Shown: positions 44,792 to 53,740 of the stretch, one piece after another
Position numbering within the stretch: the stretch's first letter is position 1
Layout of the letters: each line of letters opens with the position of its first letter
NCBI GenBank assembly: GCA_947493335.1
Contig: CANLQO010000002.1
Coordinates: 310,001-374,000 of the forward strand
Source of the DNA: an uncultured Paracoccaceae bacterium
GTDB lineage: Bacteria > Pseudomonadota > Alphaproteobacteria > Rhodobacterales > Rhodobacteraceae
Direction: 5' to 3'
Length of the DNA: 64,000 nt
The notes under the pieces: model-generated
Database searches by the model: none
What the model was told of the DNA's origin: nothing
The model's input: the letters and a program-made list of their open reading frames with translations, nothing else
Made by a program: the position numbers and the translations under genes

Positions 44792-47700
44792 TCAGGACAC
44801 TCCGACGGCAGCGTCTAGCGAAGGCGCAGAAGTCGCAAAATCAAAGTCCGTCAGGTAGCGCAAGCGCACGTTGTAGGCCCCAGCCGCGATGGTCGTGGTG
44901 CCGTCGCTTTCCACCGTGATCTTGTGCGTCTCAGGCACCCATCCGTGGCAAAGGCGATGCCAGGTCGCGCCGCCGTCGGTTGAATACTGCACCAGATCAA
45001 TGCGACGGCCATGCGTGTCAGGCCGCACCGCCAATTGCACCGCAATCGTGTTGGCATCGCTATGATCCGCAACGCCGAAATGCGTATCCTCCACAAAGGT
45101 TTCCAGAGATCCGGCGGCACCATCATTAATCAGCACCGTGATCCGCTCTGTCCCATAACGACCGCCGCTATGTACAAAGAAGTGCATTTCGTCCGTGCCG
45201 ACATACCCCGCGTCTGGCGAATAGGTCACAAGCCCGGTCCCATAGTCGATAGAAACCGTGCCGTGGTCCGTCTTGAGATAGTCGCCGACGTCCAGATTGA
45301 AGGTGCCATTCCCACCGACAGCCCCGGCCAGCGTGTCGATCACGACGGAACCATCGACCGCAACCACAGCGGTCTTGTTCGCAATCGTCACCGGGGTGGC
45401 TACCAGTTCAAAGGCTCCGTTGTCGGTGTAGCCAGTCAGATCGCCGGTAATCTCAATCATGAAGACCTGTTTGAACGGACGTCCCGTCGCGGGGTCAGAG
45501 ATCACCTCGCGTTGAACAAGGACGTTCCGCACCCCTGATCCGGTGTCGTGCTGCCAGTATCCAAACTTGGTGCAGAACGCCGCAAATCGGCCCGCATCTG
45601 CGGTGATAAAGGTGTCGTTGCCGGTCTTGGGTAACAGCTTCCCCAAGGCGCTTGTGTTGCTCACTTTCGCACCATCCGCATTGTCGATCTTGGTGCCAGA
45701 GCCTGACGTGTCCCATGTGCCGACTACGAGCGGATAAGTAACGGACGGGTCAAGATCGATGTCCAAACCATTGCCATCCCAATCGTCATCGCGATGGGTC
45801 ACATCCACACCGGGCTTCGTACTTTGGGGATCACCAGTCAGATATGAAACGTCGGTCGTGCAATCGACCGCATCCAGCCCAATCAGGCCCCAACGTGGAT
45901 CGTCGGTGGTGAAATCGTTATGGACGTTGATCGTGTCATTATGATGGAACCGGACGCCAATCGTACAACCCTCAATGCGCGCATTCACGACATGCAGCTG
46001 ATAGACATTTGCCGCGATGGAAATCCCGACCTGCCCGGTACCCGGCCCTGCCACGCAGCGAAACTGGTCAACGATGTAGACGCCGACATACTCAATTTCC
46101 GCACCCGCGGATTGGAACCCCCAACTCTTGAAGCGCTTGAGTTTGGTATTCACGTCGTGGTTCGCGTTCCACACCTGCTTGGTGATAAACAGGCCCGAGA
46201 AGTTCCCGATTGCCTCGTTGTCCGCAAAATGCGTGATCGGATAGTCCGGCATGGAAAACTGCGTCTTGCCGATCAGTGACGGCGTCACGTTGATCATTTG
46301 GCCGACTTCTTGCAGATCCAAATGCGCGCGCTCCGGGCTGAGTGTCGGTGCAATCAGCGCATCGCCGCTGTCGCCTGCGTTAAACCGATGGTGGAAGACG
46401 TAGCCATACCAGCATGAAACCGCCACATTGCGGTTCACGCGCATTGCGCGGCCACGCATTGCGAAACCGTATCCGAAGCGAAAGGTATCGCCCTCGATCA
46501 TCCCGCCGCCGTTGATCTTGGGAGATCCCCGCAGGTCAATCTCGGCTGGTGTCGTTGTCGTGGCCTGCATGGCCACATTGCCAATCCATGCGCCCACTTC
46601 TGACCCACTTTCGGACACCATACCGGCCCCGACGAAACGGAAGATCACGTTCTCGACCATGTCAACATCGCAATCGTGATGGACCATTGCCCAACCTGGC
46701 GCGTCCTCAACGTAGCATTGCGCCACAATGGGTCGCACCCCGCTGTGCAGATAGCCCAGCTTGTGCATGTGGACCGGGTATCGCGAAATGATATTGGATT
46801 GTGCGGTATAAGCCTCCGTTGCCAACCCCACATTGGGAACGTGGACCCGGAAAGTTCCATCGGACTTACGACGGCCCGCGCCAATGCGTTTGAGCGTCCT
46901 GCCAAGGCCAAAGAAATTGACGTTCCAGATATCCACCTTGGCGTGATGGTGCATGCAGGCGGTATGGCCACGCCGCCAATCCACATCTGTGATTTCAGAT
47001 TGCACGGTGATGTTGTTGGCATTCCGCAGCATGACAACGGGGTTCAAGTCGGCGTTATCATCGCCGCCACCCTGATTGTCATGATCGTAGGCCAGTCCGC
47101 CAGCCCAAGAGACCACGTTGCCGACAATGCCTGTAATTGTGCGGATTTCGTCCTGATGCCCCAGCGGCGCACTCGCGGTCACTTGCGTTGGACCATAAGT
47201 GTCCATCGCTGTGCCGCCGATGACAATCTCGTCGCCCACGCTCCAACCAGTTGGCACCTCTTGCAGGGTCAGGCTTGTGTCACCCGCCTTGACACCCGTG
47301 AACGTCCAAACGCCAGCATTGTAGGATACGGTGTGCGCCGCATAGGTCCACGGCAGCTTGTCCGCGCCCCAAGCAGTCCATTCGCCCAAACAGATAACAC
47401 CCCGGCCCCACATCAGCGGATCACGCGCAAGGGCGATGTCAGTGGGCGTCAGGCTATGGTCAGCATAGTTGCGACCAGAAATAACGATATTGTGGTCAAC
47501 ACCATTCGGTACTCGATTTGTCGGCCCGGTGCCTTGACGGATCGCGCCTGATGGGGTGACGATGATTTCCCCCACCAGCATCTTGGTGGACGTGGCCAAG
47601 GACCAATCAAGCCCGCCATCCACGCGCACCCAATCCAGTCGCTTGTTGCTCTGCACGTCATAAATCGGCAGCGTACCGTGCGGGATCACCACCCTTGCGC

Positions 47701-48187
47701 CATGACCCGGCACCTTACCGCCCAACCAGGTTGACGGGCTAGACCACAGGCCGCTTGCAACTGCAATATGCGTGGCGTCTCCGTGGTTAACCAACGCCAT
47801 GATCGCCCGTTCATCCACGATATGTGACGCTGCCATGCCCATCACCATCATGACATAAACCGCAGGCCCAACGATCGTACCCTGATCGCAAGTCACGACA
47901 GGTTCAATCTGCGTCATTGCATGGCCAGCGGTGTCGAAGGTGGCCCCGGTGCCCAGCACTGCGCCACCGACTTCGCGCCATTGGGTCAGCGTAATGCCCG
48001 TCAGGCCAGTTGTGTCCAGCGTCAGGATATCGCCCGCGTGCTGCTCACTGTTGACGCGCGGCAGGGCCGTAACGTCTTCAGGGACACGAAATGCGGGTAC
48101 TGCGGTGTTGATTGTGGTCCCGTCGATAGTGGCGCGGGCGGTCAGCGCCCCTCCGATCGGCAAATTCTTCGCGCGAACAGTCGTCAT
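44792..48187 (-). CDS. Giant G8-domain / beta-helix protein of the spike operon
   Basis: The protein has 1131 residues and no signal peptide. After about 135 residues of beta-rich head come the G8 domain (ASGLWSSPSTWLGGKVPG, VVIPHGTLPIYDV, RVDGGLDWSLATSTKM) and a long parallel beta helix with RYPVHMHKLGYLH, APGWAMVHHDCDVDMVEN and GAGMVSESGSEVGAW. These blocks match one by one those of the G8 protein at 29976-33002. The C-terminal part has Ig-like strands and HFGVADHSDANTIAVQL. It is the last gene of the operon, overlapping the Fn3/BspA gene by ATGA. The absence of a signal peptide fits a virion- or particle-borne spike more than ordinary secretion. I infer recognition or cleavage of a polysaccharide. 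Confidence 0.83.
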   Translation of the reverse strand: MTTVRAKNLPIGGALTARATIDGTTINTAVPAFRVPEDVTALPRVNSEQHAGDILTLDTTGLTGITLTQWREVGGAVLGTGATFDTAGHAMTQIEPVVTCDQGTIVGPAVYVMMVMGMAASHIVDERAIMALVNHGDATHIAVASGLWSSPSTWLGGKVPGHGARVVIPHGTLPIYDVQSNKRLDWVRVDGGLDWSLATSTKMLVGEIIVTPSGAIRQGTGPTNRVPNGVDHNIVISGRNYADHSLTPTDIALARDPLMWGRGVICLGEWTAWGADKLPWTYAAHTVSYNAGVWTFTGVKAGDTSLTLQEVPTGWSVGDEIVIGGTAMDTYGPTQVTASAPLGHQDEIRTITGIVGNVVSWAGGLAYDHDNQGGGDDNADLNPVVMLRNANNITVQSEITDVDWRRGHTACMHHHAKVDIWNVNFFGLGRTLKRIGAGRRKSDGTFRVHVPNVGLATEAYTAQSNIISRYPVHMHKLGYLHSGVRPIVAQCYVEDAPGWAMVHHDCDVDMVENVIFRFVGAGMVSESGSEVGAWIGNVAMQATTTTPAEIDLRGSPKINGGGMIEGDTFRFGYGFAMRGRAMRVNRNVAVSCWYGYVFHHRFNAGDSGDALIAPTLSPERAHLDLQEVGQMINVTPSLIGKTQFSMPDYPITHFADNEAIGNFSGLFITKQVWNANHDVNTKLKRFKSWGFQSAGAEIEYVGVYIVDQFRCVAGPGTGQVGISIAANVYQLHVVNARIEGCTIGVRFHHNDTINVHNDFTTDDPRWGLIGLDAVDCTTDVSYLTGDPQSTKPGVDVTHRDDDWDGNGLDIDLDPSVTYPLVVGTWDTSGSGTKIDNADGAKVSNTSALGKLLPKTGNDTFITADAGRFAAFCTKFGYWQHDTGSGVRNVLVQREVISDPATGRPFKQVFMIEITGDLTGYTDNGAFELVATPVTIANKTAVVAVDGSVVIDTLAGAVGGNGTFNLDVGDYLKTDHGTVSIDYGTGLVTYSPDAGYVGTDEMHFFVHSGGRYGTERITVLINDGAAGSLETFVEDTHFGVADHSDANTIAVQLAVRPDTHGRRIDLVQYSTDGGATWHRLCHGWVPETHKITVESDGTTTIAAGAYNVRLRYLTDFDFATSAPSLDAAVGVS

Positions 48188-51100
48188 AGCGGGATTCCTT
48201 GAGAAAGAAGTTTTGAGACGACATCAGCGCGTTGCAAATCATCCAGCGGTGTCGTCACGACATATCGGGCAAGCTTGCCACGGAAGTTCCAGTTCACATC
48301 CTTGTTGAACATCCGTAGCGGATTGCCGATCAGATTTGCTGTGTTGATGTTTCGGCAGGCAACGACGAGTGGGGCGTCTGTCTGAAATGCGTCGAACAGC
48401 TGATCAGAAGTTGACGGCGAAATAACTGCAAAATCTTTCTGGAAAATCACATCGCCTGCACCATTTGTCGGGGCGTTGCCACTCCCATTCAAACCGTACA
48501 TTGGTTCAAACGTACTGCCCGTGCCCACGTTCATAGGCATTAGCCGCGCCCAGGCTTTCATGGTCATCGACACATAGAGGTCAACAATTTCCGGGAAGAA
48601 CACAATGGGATCGTTGGTTTCAATCCAGACATTGTTCCAGGGTGCCTGATCCCAGTCCAACCCAGGTGGTGATGCCTGCCAAAAGTTGTTGTTCGAATTG
48701 ATGTAGCAGTGCCGGGCAAAGGGCGACTTGTCCTCAATTGCGACTGGCACATCATTGGTCACTGCAACGTTGTTTGTCCGTGCTGCATCAGTGAAGACCT
48801 TGGCCGCGTCCGTCAGATCAAGGTCGATCTGAAGAACATTGCCGAGCGTCGACAGATCAAACGCTGCGCCCGCTGCCGTTCGCGTCACGGCAGACAGCGA
48901 CTTGCCACCAGCGCCGATGCCATTGATCGCCCATGTACGCGCCTGGAACTGCGTGTTTGGCGTCAGGCCGGTGACAGTGTGAACCGCACCAACGCCAACC
49001 ACAGGCGTCCATGTCACGCCTCCATCGTCGGACCATTCCATGTCATAGGATGTGATCGCAGACCCGTTGTCGGTCGGGGCAGCGGCGCGCGTGACTTCGA
49101 TCTGCGTATCACCGGTAATCCGCACGGCAGGCGCATTCATGATGCCAGGTTCTGAAACGGTGAAGGTAAAGGCAAACGGATCGCTGGCCGTGGTGACGCC
49201 GTTGTCTGTCTCATTGACAATAAAGTTAGAGCCATCAGTGGATTGTGGCGCGATGTAGAACAGCCCTGTTTCACCGGGGATATCCACACCATCATCCTGC
49301 CATTGGAATGTTGCATCCTCTTGCGGATCTCCGCCAAAGAAGATGAGCCCCGGCAAGACATTCAGGCGGTTGGCGATACTTCCGTCCGCGCTGATGACCG
49401 GCTTGGTAAGGCGCACGTTACGCCCCGCCGCTTGCTCTGCGGCAAAGAAATTTCCGGTCAGTGTGTTGGCGTTAATGTCCTGAGTGAATTGCCCAGAGTA
49501 AGGCGAACTTGGGAACTCAAGTGTAATCGGACCGTTGGTTTCGGGGAAGTTATAGACCGCTTCGCTGTCGGAGAGGTCGATGCTGAAACTGGCTGCCGCT
49601 TCGGTTGAAATGTTGGCCGATGCGGACCATGCGCCATCACCCAAGAAATTATAGGCCCGCGTTTGCACAAAGTGCGCCGTGTCGGCCGGCAAGCCTGTGA
49701 TGTCGACAGATGCACCGATGTCGTCAGTCTCGGCCCATGTCGTGCCGCCATCATCAGAAATCCGCAGATCATAACCATTGACCGGAAGGCCGTTGTTAAA
49801 TGGCTCTGCGGCGCGGACCGCTGTAATTGTTGTCCCTGCAACAGACAACGCAGGTGCCGCCATTACGTCAGGTACGGCGCTCAAGCCATCGTCAAAGAAC
49901 ATGCCCGCATTAATCAGCGATGTGCGCGCAGCTTGCGCCGCACCGCCAGTGGTCACAGGCGAGCCGCCCATGCCAAAGAACACGCCTGCTGCGGGTGGGG
50001 GATTGGCTGCGGCCGCGATCAGGAAGGCATCATAGACCGCCTGTGAAAGAGTCGGCGATCCAGTCAGGAAGTTGAACATACCGCCAGAGTCGGAAAGCGA
50101 TGAAACGTCCCATCCCGAAATGTCGATATCGCCCAAAGCGGGGCAATTGTGGAACATCTCGTCCATGCGCACCACGCTAGCGGTATCGAAACCTTCATTA
50201 CCCACGACCGCGACGAGCGATGAGCAACCCGCAAACATGTTTTGCATGTTAGTTGCTGTCGAAAATGTGTGCCCGGATGCATCAATACTGACCAGCGTTG
50301 AACAATTGGCAAATGCTGCGAAGAAGTTATCTGCGCTTGAAAAATCAGATTGTCCTAGAGTGACGTTGGTTAGTCCGGTGCATCCATCAAAACAATTGAT
50401 CGCTCTGCTCCAGCCAAGTTGACCCATACAATCAATTGTTCGCAGGTTTGCGGCATGTGGACTGCCGCCAAACAAGATTTGCGATATCGTTCCACGTGCG
50501 CGGATTGTGTGAATGCCCGGTGAAGAATAGACCGCCGTCAGTGCCGGATCCGTCGCCGCGTTCACGGTCGTCTCACCACCTCCGGCACCCATGTCCACGG
50601 TCGCATTGACCACACCACCACCCCATATTGGCAAAGTAAAAACTTCATTCGGCACCGTCGTCTCGATTGTCATGACGAGATCGGTGGTCGGGAATGATAC
50701 CTCGGAGATGACGACAGATAGGTCCACGGTTGCGGCGCCGCCGGAATTGCTGGCGGTGACCGTCACCACATCATCCCGGACGACATCATCGATTGTCAGA
50801 ACATTGCCCGACACCGTCACCCAGTTCACATTGACAGTGTAGACCAGCCCTCCACCCGAAAATCCGCTCGATAGTGTCACGGTGGGTGTGCCATTCCCCT
50901 GCGTTTCATTGACCGCAGCCAAGGTGCCCGCAGTCGGAGGAACACGTCGAATTGTTTGGGCAGGTGACTCCACGTCTACGCCATCCACCGTTGGAGCATA
51001 CCGCAATACGTCCAAGTCGTTCACGTCCGGGCTGTTAACAGACGGAACGAAATATGATGGCCCGTTCTCGCCAGCGATGGGCACATCATTTAATGTCCAT

Positions 51101-51285
51101 CGGTGCACAACGGTTTCACCACCGACCAGACCGGACAATTCTCCGTTCAATGATGTCAGTGCCTGTGCCGTCAGACCATACGTTGGATTATCCGTCAGTC
51201 CGGAAATCGCAGCACTGATACGCGGCCCTTTCCCACGACGCTTTCCGCGCGTCGCACCAATCCCGATAAGACCCGCGCCCGCCAT
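48184..51285 (-). CDS. Giant multi-domain Fn3/BspA-like spike protein
   Basis: From ATG 51285 (joined to the previous stop as TAATG) this is 1033 residues with no signal peptide; it begins MAGAGLIGIGATRGKRRGKG, the basic head common in tail-type phage proteins. Ig/cadherin-like segments follow (about 20-220), then a BspA-like DUF285 repeat block (about 310-390: MFAGCSSLVAVVGNEGFDTASV, MFHNCPALGDIDISGWDVSS). Two or more Fn3 domains follow (DGGTTWAETDDIGASVDITGL and DGGVTWTPVVGVGAVHTVTGL). A lectin/laminin-G-like end follows (about 830-1033). It probably bridges the small base protein and the G8 protein. Binding to cell-surface sugar is inferred. Confidence 0.8.
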   Translation of the reverse strand: MAGAGLIGIGATRGKRRGKGPRISAAISGLTDNPTYGLTAQALTSLNGELSGLVGGETVVHRWTLNDVPIAGENGPSYFVPSVNSPDVNDLDVLRYAPTVDGVDVESPAQTIRRVPPTAGTLAAVNETQGNGTPTVTLSSGFSGGGLVYTVNVNWVTVSGNVLTIDDVVRDDVVTVTASNSGGAATVDLSVVISEVSFPTTDLVMTIETTVPNEVFTLPIWGGGVVNATVDMGAGGGETTVNAATDPALTAVYSSPGIHTIRARGTISQILFGGSPHAANLRTIDCMGQLGWSRAINCFDGCTGLTNVTLGQSDFSSADNFFAAFANCSTLVSIDASGHTFSTATNMQNMFAGCSSLVAVVGNEGFDTASVVRMDEMFHNCPALGDIDISGWDVSSLSDSGGMFNFLTGSPTLSQAVYDAFLIAAAANPPPAAGVFFGMGGSPVTTGGAAQAARTSLINAGMFFDDGLSAVPDVMAAPALSVAGTTITAVRAAEPFNNGLPVNGYDLRISDDGGTTWAETDDIGASVDITGLPADTAHFVQTRAYNFLGDGAWSASANISTEAAASFSIDLSDSEAVYNFPETNGPITLEFPSSPYSGQFTQDINANTLTGNFFAAEQAAGRNVRLTKPVISADGSIANRLNVLPGLIFFGGDPQEDATFQWQDDGVDIPGETGLFYIAPQSTDGSNFIVNETDNGVTTASDPFAFTFTVSEPGIMNAPAVRITGDTQIEVTRAAAPTDNGSAITSYDMEWSDDGGVTWTPVVGVGAVHTVTGLTPNTQFQARTWAINGIGAGGKSLSAVTRTAAGAAFDLSTLGNVLQIDLDLTDAAKVFTDAARTNNVAVTNDVPVAIEDKSPFARHCYINSNNNFWQASPPGLDWDQAPWNNVWIETNDPIVFFPEIVDLYVSMTMKAWARLMPMNVGTGSTFEPMYGLNGSGNAPTNGAGDVIFQKDFAVISPSTSDQLFDAFQTDAPLVVACRNINTANLIGNPLRMFNKDVNWNFRGKLARYVVTTPLDDLQRADVVSKLLSQGIPL

Positions 51286-51539
51286 TATGACCAACCGTAG
51301 TATGTGCCAGAGGTACCAGTGGCCATGACACGCGTTCCGCGAAAGTCGAGCCGATCTCCCGTTGCCATTGAATAGCCAAGAACAACCCCGGTCTCGTCAC
51401 GGACCATAAGGGTGCCGGCCGCCTCGCAATAGATCACACGAGGCAAAATGGCCAAATCGTTCGCGTCATCAGGCATAATGACAAAATGTAGTGTTGCAGG
51501 GCTGGTAAGGCTCTTGGCCATTCCTTTAAACTCATCCAT
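51285..51539 (-). CDS. GTA head-spike-base-like small protein (RCAP_rcc01079 family type)
   Basis: This 84-residue protein matches the pattern of the spike base proteins of Rhodobacter gene transfer agent: an N-terminal LTSPA, then the I-x-P-(N/D)-D-A-x-D-L motif (IMPDDANDLAILPRVIY), a short beta repeat (GTLMVRDETGVVLGY), and the final FRGTRVMATGTSGTYYGW. In R. capsulatus this protein carries head fibres that bind the cell capsule. Here it leads two giant genes by translational coupling and no phage structural genes are near. A GAGG box lies before the ATG at 51539. The family call is from recalled pattern, not from a search. Confidence 0.75.
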   Translation of the reverse strand: MDEFKGMAKSLTSPATLHFVIMPDDANDLAILPRVIYCEAAGTLMVRDETGVVLGYSMATGDRLDFRGTRVMATGTSGTYYGWS

Positions 51540-51548
51540 GCAGGTTCC

Positions 51549-51644
51549 TCATCTGTAATTGTTGGTGCGCCTGGCGCGGGAAATTCGGGATAGTCTCAAA
51601 CGTCTGGCCGCGCCAAAATGTGTGAGACGAAGATCATCCGACAT
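51549..51644 (-). CDS. Possible Arg-rich leader peptide
   Basis: A 31-codon frame begins at ATG 51644, with a near-perfect AGGAGG eight bases before it, and ends ten bases before the spike-base start codon. The product is basic (MSDDLRLTHFGAARRLRLSR, then ISRARRTNNYR). The ribosome site lies in the stem of the hairpin at 51649-51677. It could be a translated leader of the spike operon or a small structural protein; the short length makes it uncertain. Confidence 0.35.
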   Translation of the reverse strand: MSDDLRLTHFGAARRLRLSRISRARRTNNYR

Positions 51645-51648
51645 CTCT

Positions 51649-51677
51649 GCATCCTCCTCGCAGGAGGTTAAGGATGC
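51649..51677 (-). promoter_or_regulatory. Hairpin covering a Shine-Dalgarno sequence
   Basis: On the minus strand an outer stem GCATCCT / AGGATGC encloses CCTCC and GGAGG segments that can also pair, so the AGGAGG ribosome site of the small frame at 51549-51644 would be shut in a folded RNA. It lies about 110-140 bases before the spike-base gene and has no T-tract, so it looks more like a translational control site than a terminator. Confidence 0.4.
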
Positions 51678-51830
51678 TTCGCAGCACCGCACGATGCCTC
51701 TGGCGTAAAGCCAATGGCTCTTTGAGGAAGGGGGCATCCCAGCTCACCGGTCGAGACCGTTAAACTGGGGCTTTCCACGAGGTTGACTCCAATTCGCGCT
51801 TCACCAGTCGCGACAGTCCAAACCCGAAAG

Positions 51831-52781
51831 TTACTTGTATTCAATTATTTGAGATGGCGTTCTGCGTCTACTGCGCCAGAGTTGGCTCAAGATTCCTTGT
51901 GCGATTGGGATTTTGCCGAGCATCAAGAAGAATGCACGCTCCCAATTCTCGCCCTTGGCCCGCAGCCGCAGCACCTGTGCCGGCCATGCAAGCAGAACAA
52001 TAAGCCACCAGGGTTGAAAAAGTGCCCCAAAAAGCGAAACGATCGGTACGCCTGCGCCCCACATCAGATTCCGAAGTACGGCATTTCTGCAATATGCTTC
52101 AGGTCCTCCGCCGTGAAGCATCCACCCTTCTGCAATCGCATGACCATACCTGCGCATGCGTTTCCACCATTGCCCAAACCGCGTCATTGCGATGTCGTGC
52201 AATGCCATTTCCGCAGGCAGTCTCCAGACCGCCCAACCGGCCCGATGTAATCTCAGGCAAAGTTCGGGCTCCTCTCCCGCGATCAGGTCTTCACGAAAGC
52301 CGCCCACCTCATCCACTGGTCTAGCTCTGATCACCGCAATGCCACCAACGGCATCTACCTGCCCGGTTGGGGTGTCCCATTCAGCGTCGGCAAGGCGGTT
52401 CCAGACAGAAACTTCAGGTGATCGCTCGCGCAAGCGCCCAGCAACGATCGCTACTTTGGGCTGGGAAGAAAGAAAGTCGCTCGCTTGTTCTGTCCAGTCG
52501 GGCTGCAATTCACAATCACCATCGATTAGTTGAACAAGATCTGGCATGCCAAGGTCTTTCAATCGCTTCAAACCTGCGTTTCGTGCGCGAGCAGCCGTGA
52601 ACGGCAAAGACATATCCAGCGCGATGACCTGTGCACCGGCCGCTTCTGCCGCCGCAACGGACCCATCGGTGGAACCTGAATCGACATAAATGATCGGATC
52701 AGCACGACCTTCCAAAGAAGCAAAACAGCGTATCAGCCGCGTTCCCTCATTTCGCCCAATGACAACTGCCGCAAGCTTCAC
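51831..52781 (-). CDS. Glycosyltransferase family 2
   Basis: This is a 316-residue GT-A protein. It starts LAAVVIGRNEGTRLIRCFASL, then YVDSGSTDGSVAAAEAAGA, the DXD-like LIDGDCELQPDW and DLIAGEEPELCLRLHRAGW, a pattern of polymer-building GT2 enzymes. C-terminal hydrophobic segments (NLMWGAGVPIVSLFGALF, WLIVLLAW) probably anchor it. The GTG start overlaps the stop of the upstream GT2 (GTGA). It is the third gene of an operon read leftward from 55311. Confidence 0.92.
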   Translation of the reverse strand: MKLAAVVIGRNEGTRLIRCFASLEGRADPIIYVDSGSTDGSVAAAEAAGAQVIALDMSLPFTAARARNAGLKRLKDLGMPDLVQLIDGDCELQPDWTEQASDFLSSQPKVAIVAGRLRERSPEVSVWNRLADAEWDTPTGQVDAVGGIAVIRARPVDEVGGFREDLIAGEEPELCLRLHRAGWAVWRLPAEMALHDIAMTRFGQWWKRMRRYGHAIAEGWMLHGGGPEAYCRNAVLRNLMWGAGVPIVSLFGALFQPWWLIVLLAWPAQVLRLRAKGENWERAFFLMLGKIPIAQGILSQLWRSRRRTPSQIIEYK

Positions 52782-53740
52782 TCCTGCGACCCTCGCAGCA
52801 ACGGCAAAATCACAAATCGCGCATGATCCCTAAAAAAGCGCAGTGGTATAGTTGGCGCTTTACCGCGCGACCGTCGATGTATCACATTCAAAAGTGCGGC
52901 AGGCCATTGGAACAACGCCAGCATCAAAGCTCCGAACCGCCCGTTCGCTCGGCGAAAGTAGTGCGTCCAACTATCATATAAATACTGCGGATCACGCTTC
53001 CGTGCCGTTCTGGCACCATATTGGCCGGTCGCGGCACCTTCCTCATGAACGACCTGCGCAAGGGGTTCGTATAGGACCTGCCATCCTCGGTCTCGCAATC
53101 GCCTCATCAGATCGACTTCTTCGTAGTAAAGGAAAAAGCCGGGATCAAAGAAACCAAGGTCGCGGATCGCATCAAAACGAAACATCACCGCGGCCCCTGA
53201 CACCCAATCAACAGGGCCAGCGGGACGATCAGTCGGCAAAGGCACTTGCCAGCGATGCAAAAGTTTATCCAAAGGTCCAAAATTGATGACCCTCGCCATC
53301 TCGCTCGCGAAGCTGGGAAAGCGAAATGCTGCCGCGTTTGGTGTCAGATCGGGATGCAGCACACACGCGCCCACAGCACCTGCTCTTGGTTCATTTTCAA
53401 GCGTAGCGGACAAAAAAGAAACCGCATCGTTTTGCAGACGTGCATCAGGATTGAGTAAGAACACTCTGGCGGGCGGGACTTCTCTTTTCGACAACGCGTT
53501 AAGGACCACGTTGTTCCCGCGCCCGAACCCGTGGTTCGCAGCCTCCAGCCAAAGGGTTACGTGCTCACTCCAACTCCGTTCATGATGCGCAACCTTAAGA
53601 GTCTCTTGGTCATTTCCAGGCGACGCGTTGTCCACAACATGAATCTCACAACCACCGAACTCAAGCAGACTTTGGACCGCACTGATTGTAAGATCCGCCG
53701 TTCCGTAATTGACCACGATGACAGCAACGTCACTGCTCAC
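52778..53740 (-). CDS. Glycosyltransferase family 2, rhamnosyltransferase-like (WbbL type)
   Basis: This is a 320-residue GT2 protein: VIVVNYGTADLTISAVQSL, VHVVDNASPGNDQETL, the DXD-like LLNPDARLQ, then DWVSGAAVMFRFDAIRDLGFFDPGFFLYYEE, which is diagnostic for WbbL-like enzymes. The end has VVHEEGAATG. Such enzymes often add rhamnose or a related sugar, but the donor cannot be read. It is coupled at both ends (GTGA overlaps), forming an operon with the next GT2 and the upstream membrane protein. Confidence 0.92.
   Translation of the reverse strand: MSSDVAVIVVNYGTADLTISAVQSLLEFGGCEIHVVDNASPGNDQETLKVAHHERSWSEHVTLWLEAANHGFGRGNNVVLNALSKREVPPARVFLLNPDARLQNDAVSFLSATLENEPRAGAVGACVLHPDLTPNAAAFRFPSFASEMARVINFGPLDKLLHRWQVPLPTDRPAGPVDWVSGAAVMFRFDAIRDLGFFDPGFFLYYEEVDLMRRLRDRGWQVLYEPLAQVVHEEGAATGQYGARTARKRDPQYLYDSWTHYFRRANGRFGALMLALFQWPAALLNVIHRRSRGKAPTIPLRFFRDHARFVILPLLRGSQE

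Noticed and set aside
44792-51644. Full prophage or GTA structural cluster
   Set aside because: No capsid, portal, terminase or tail-tube genes were found around the spike-like genes; only the spike-type set is present.
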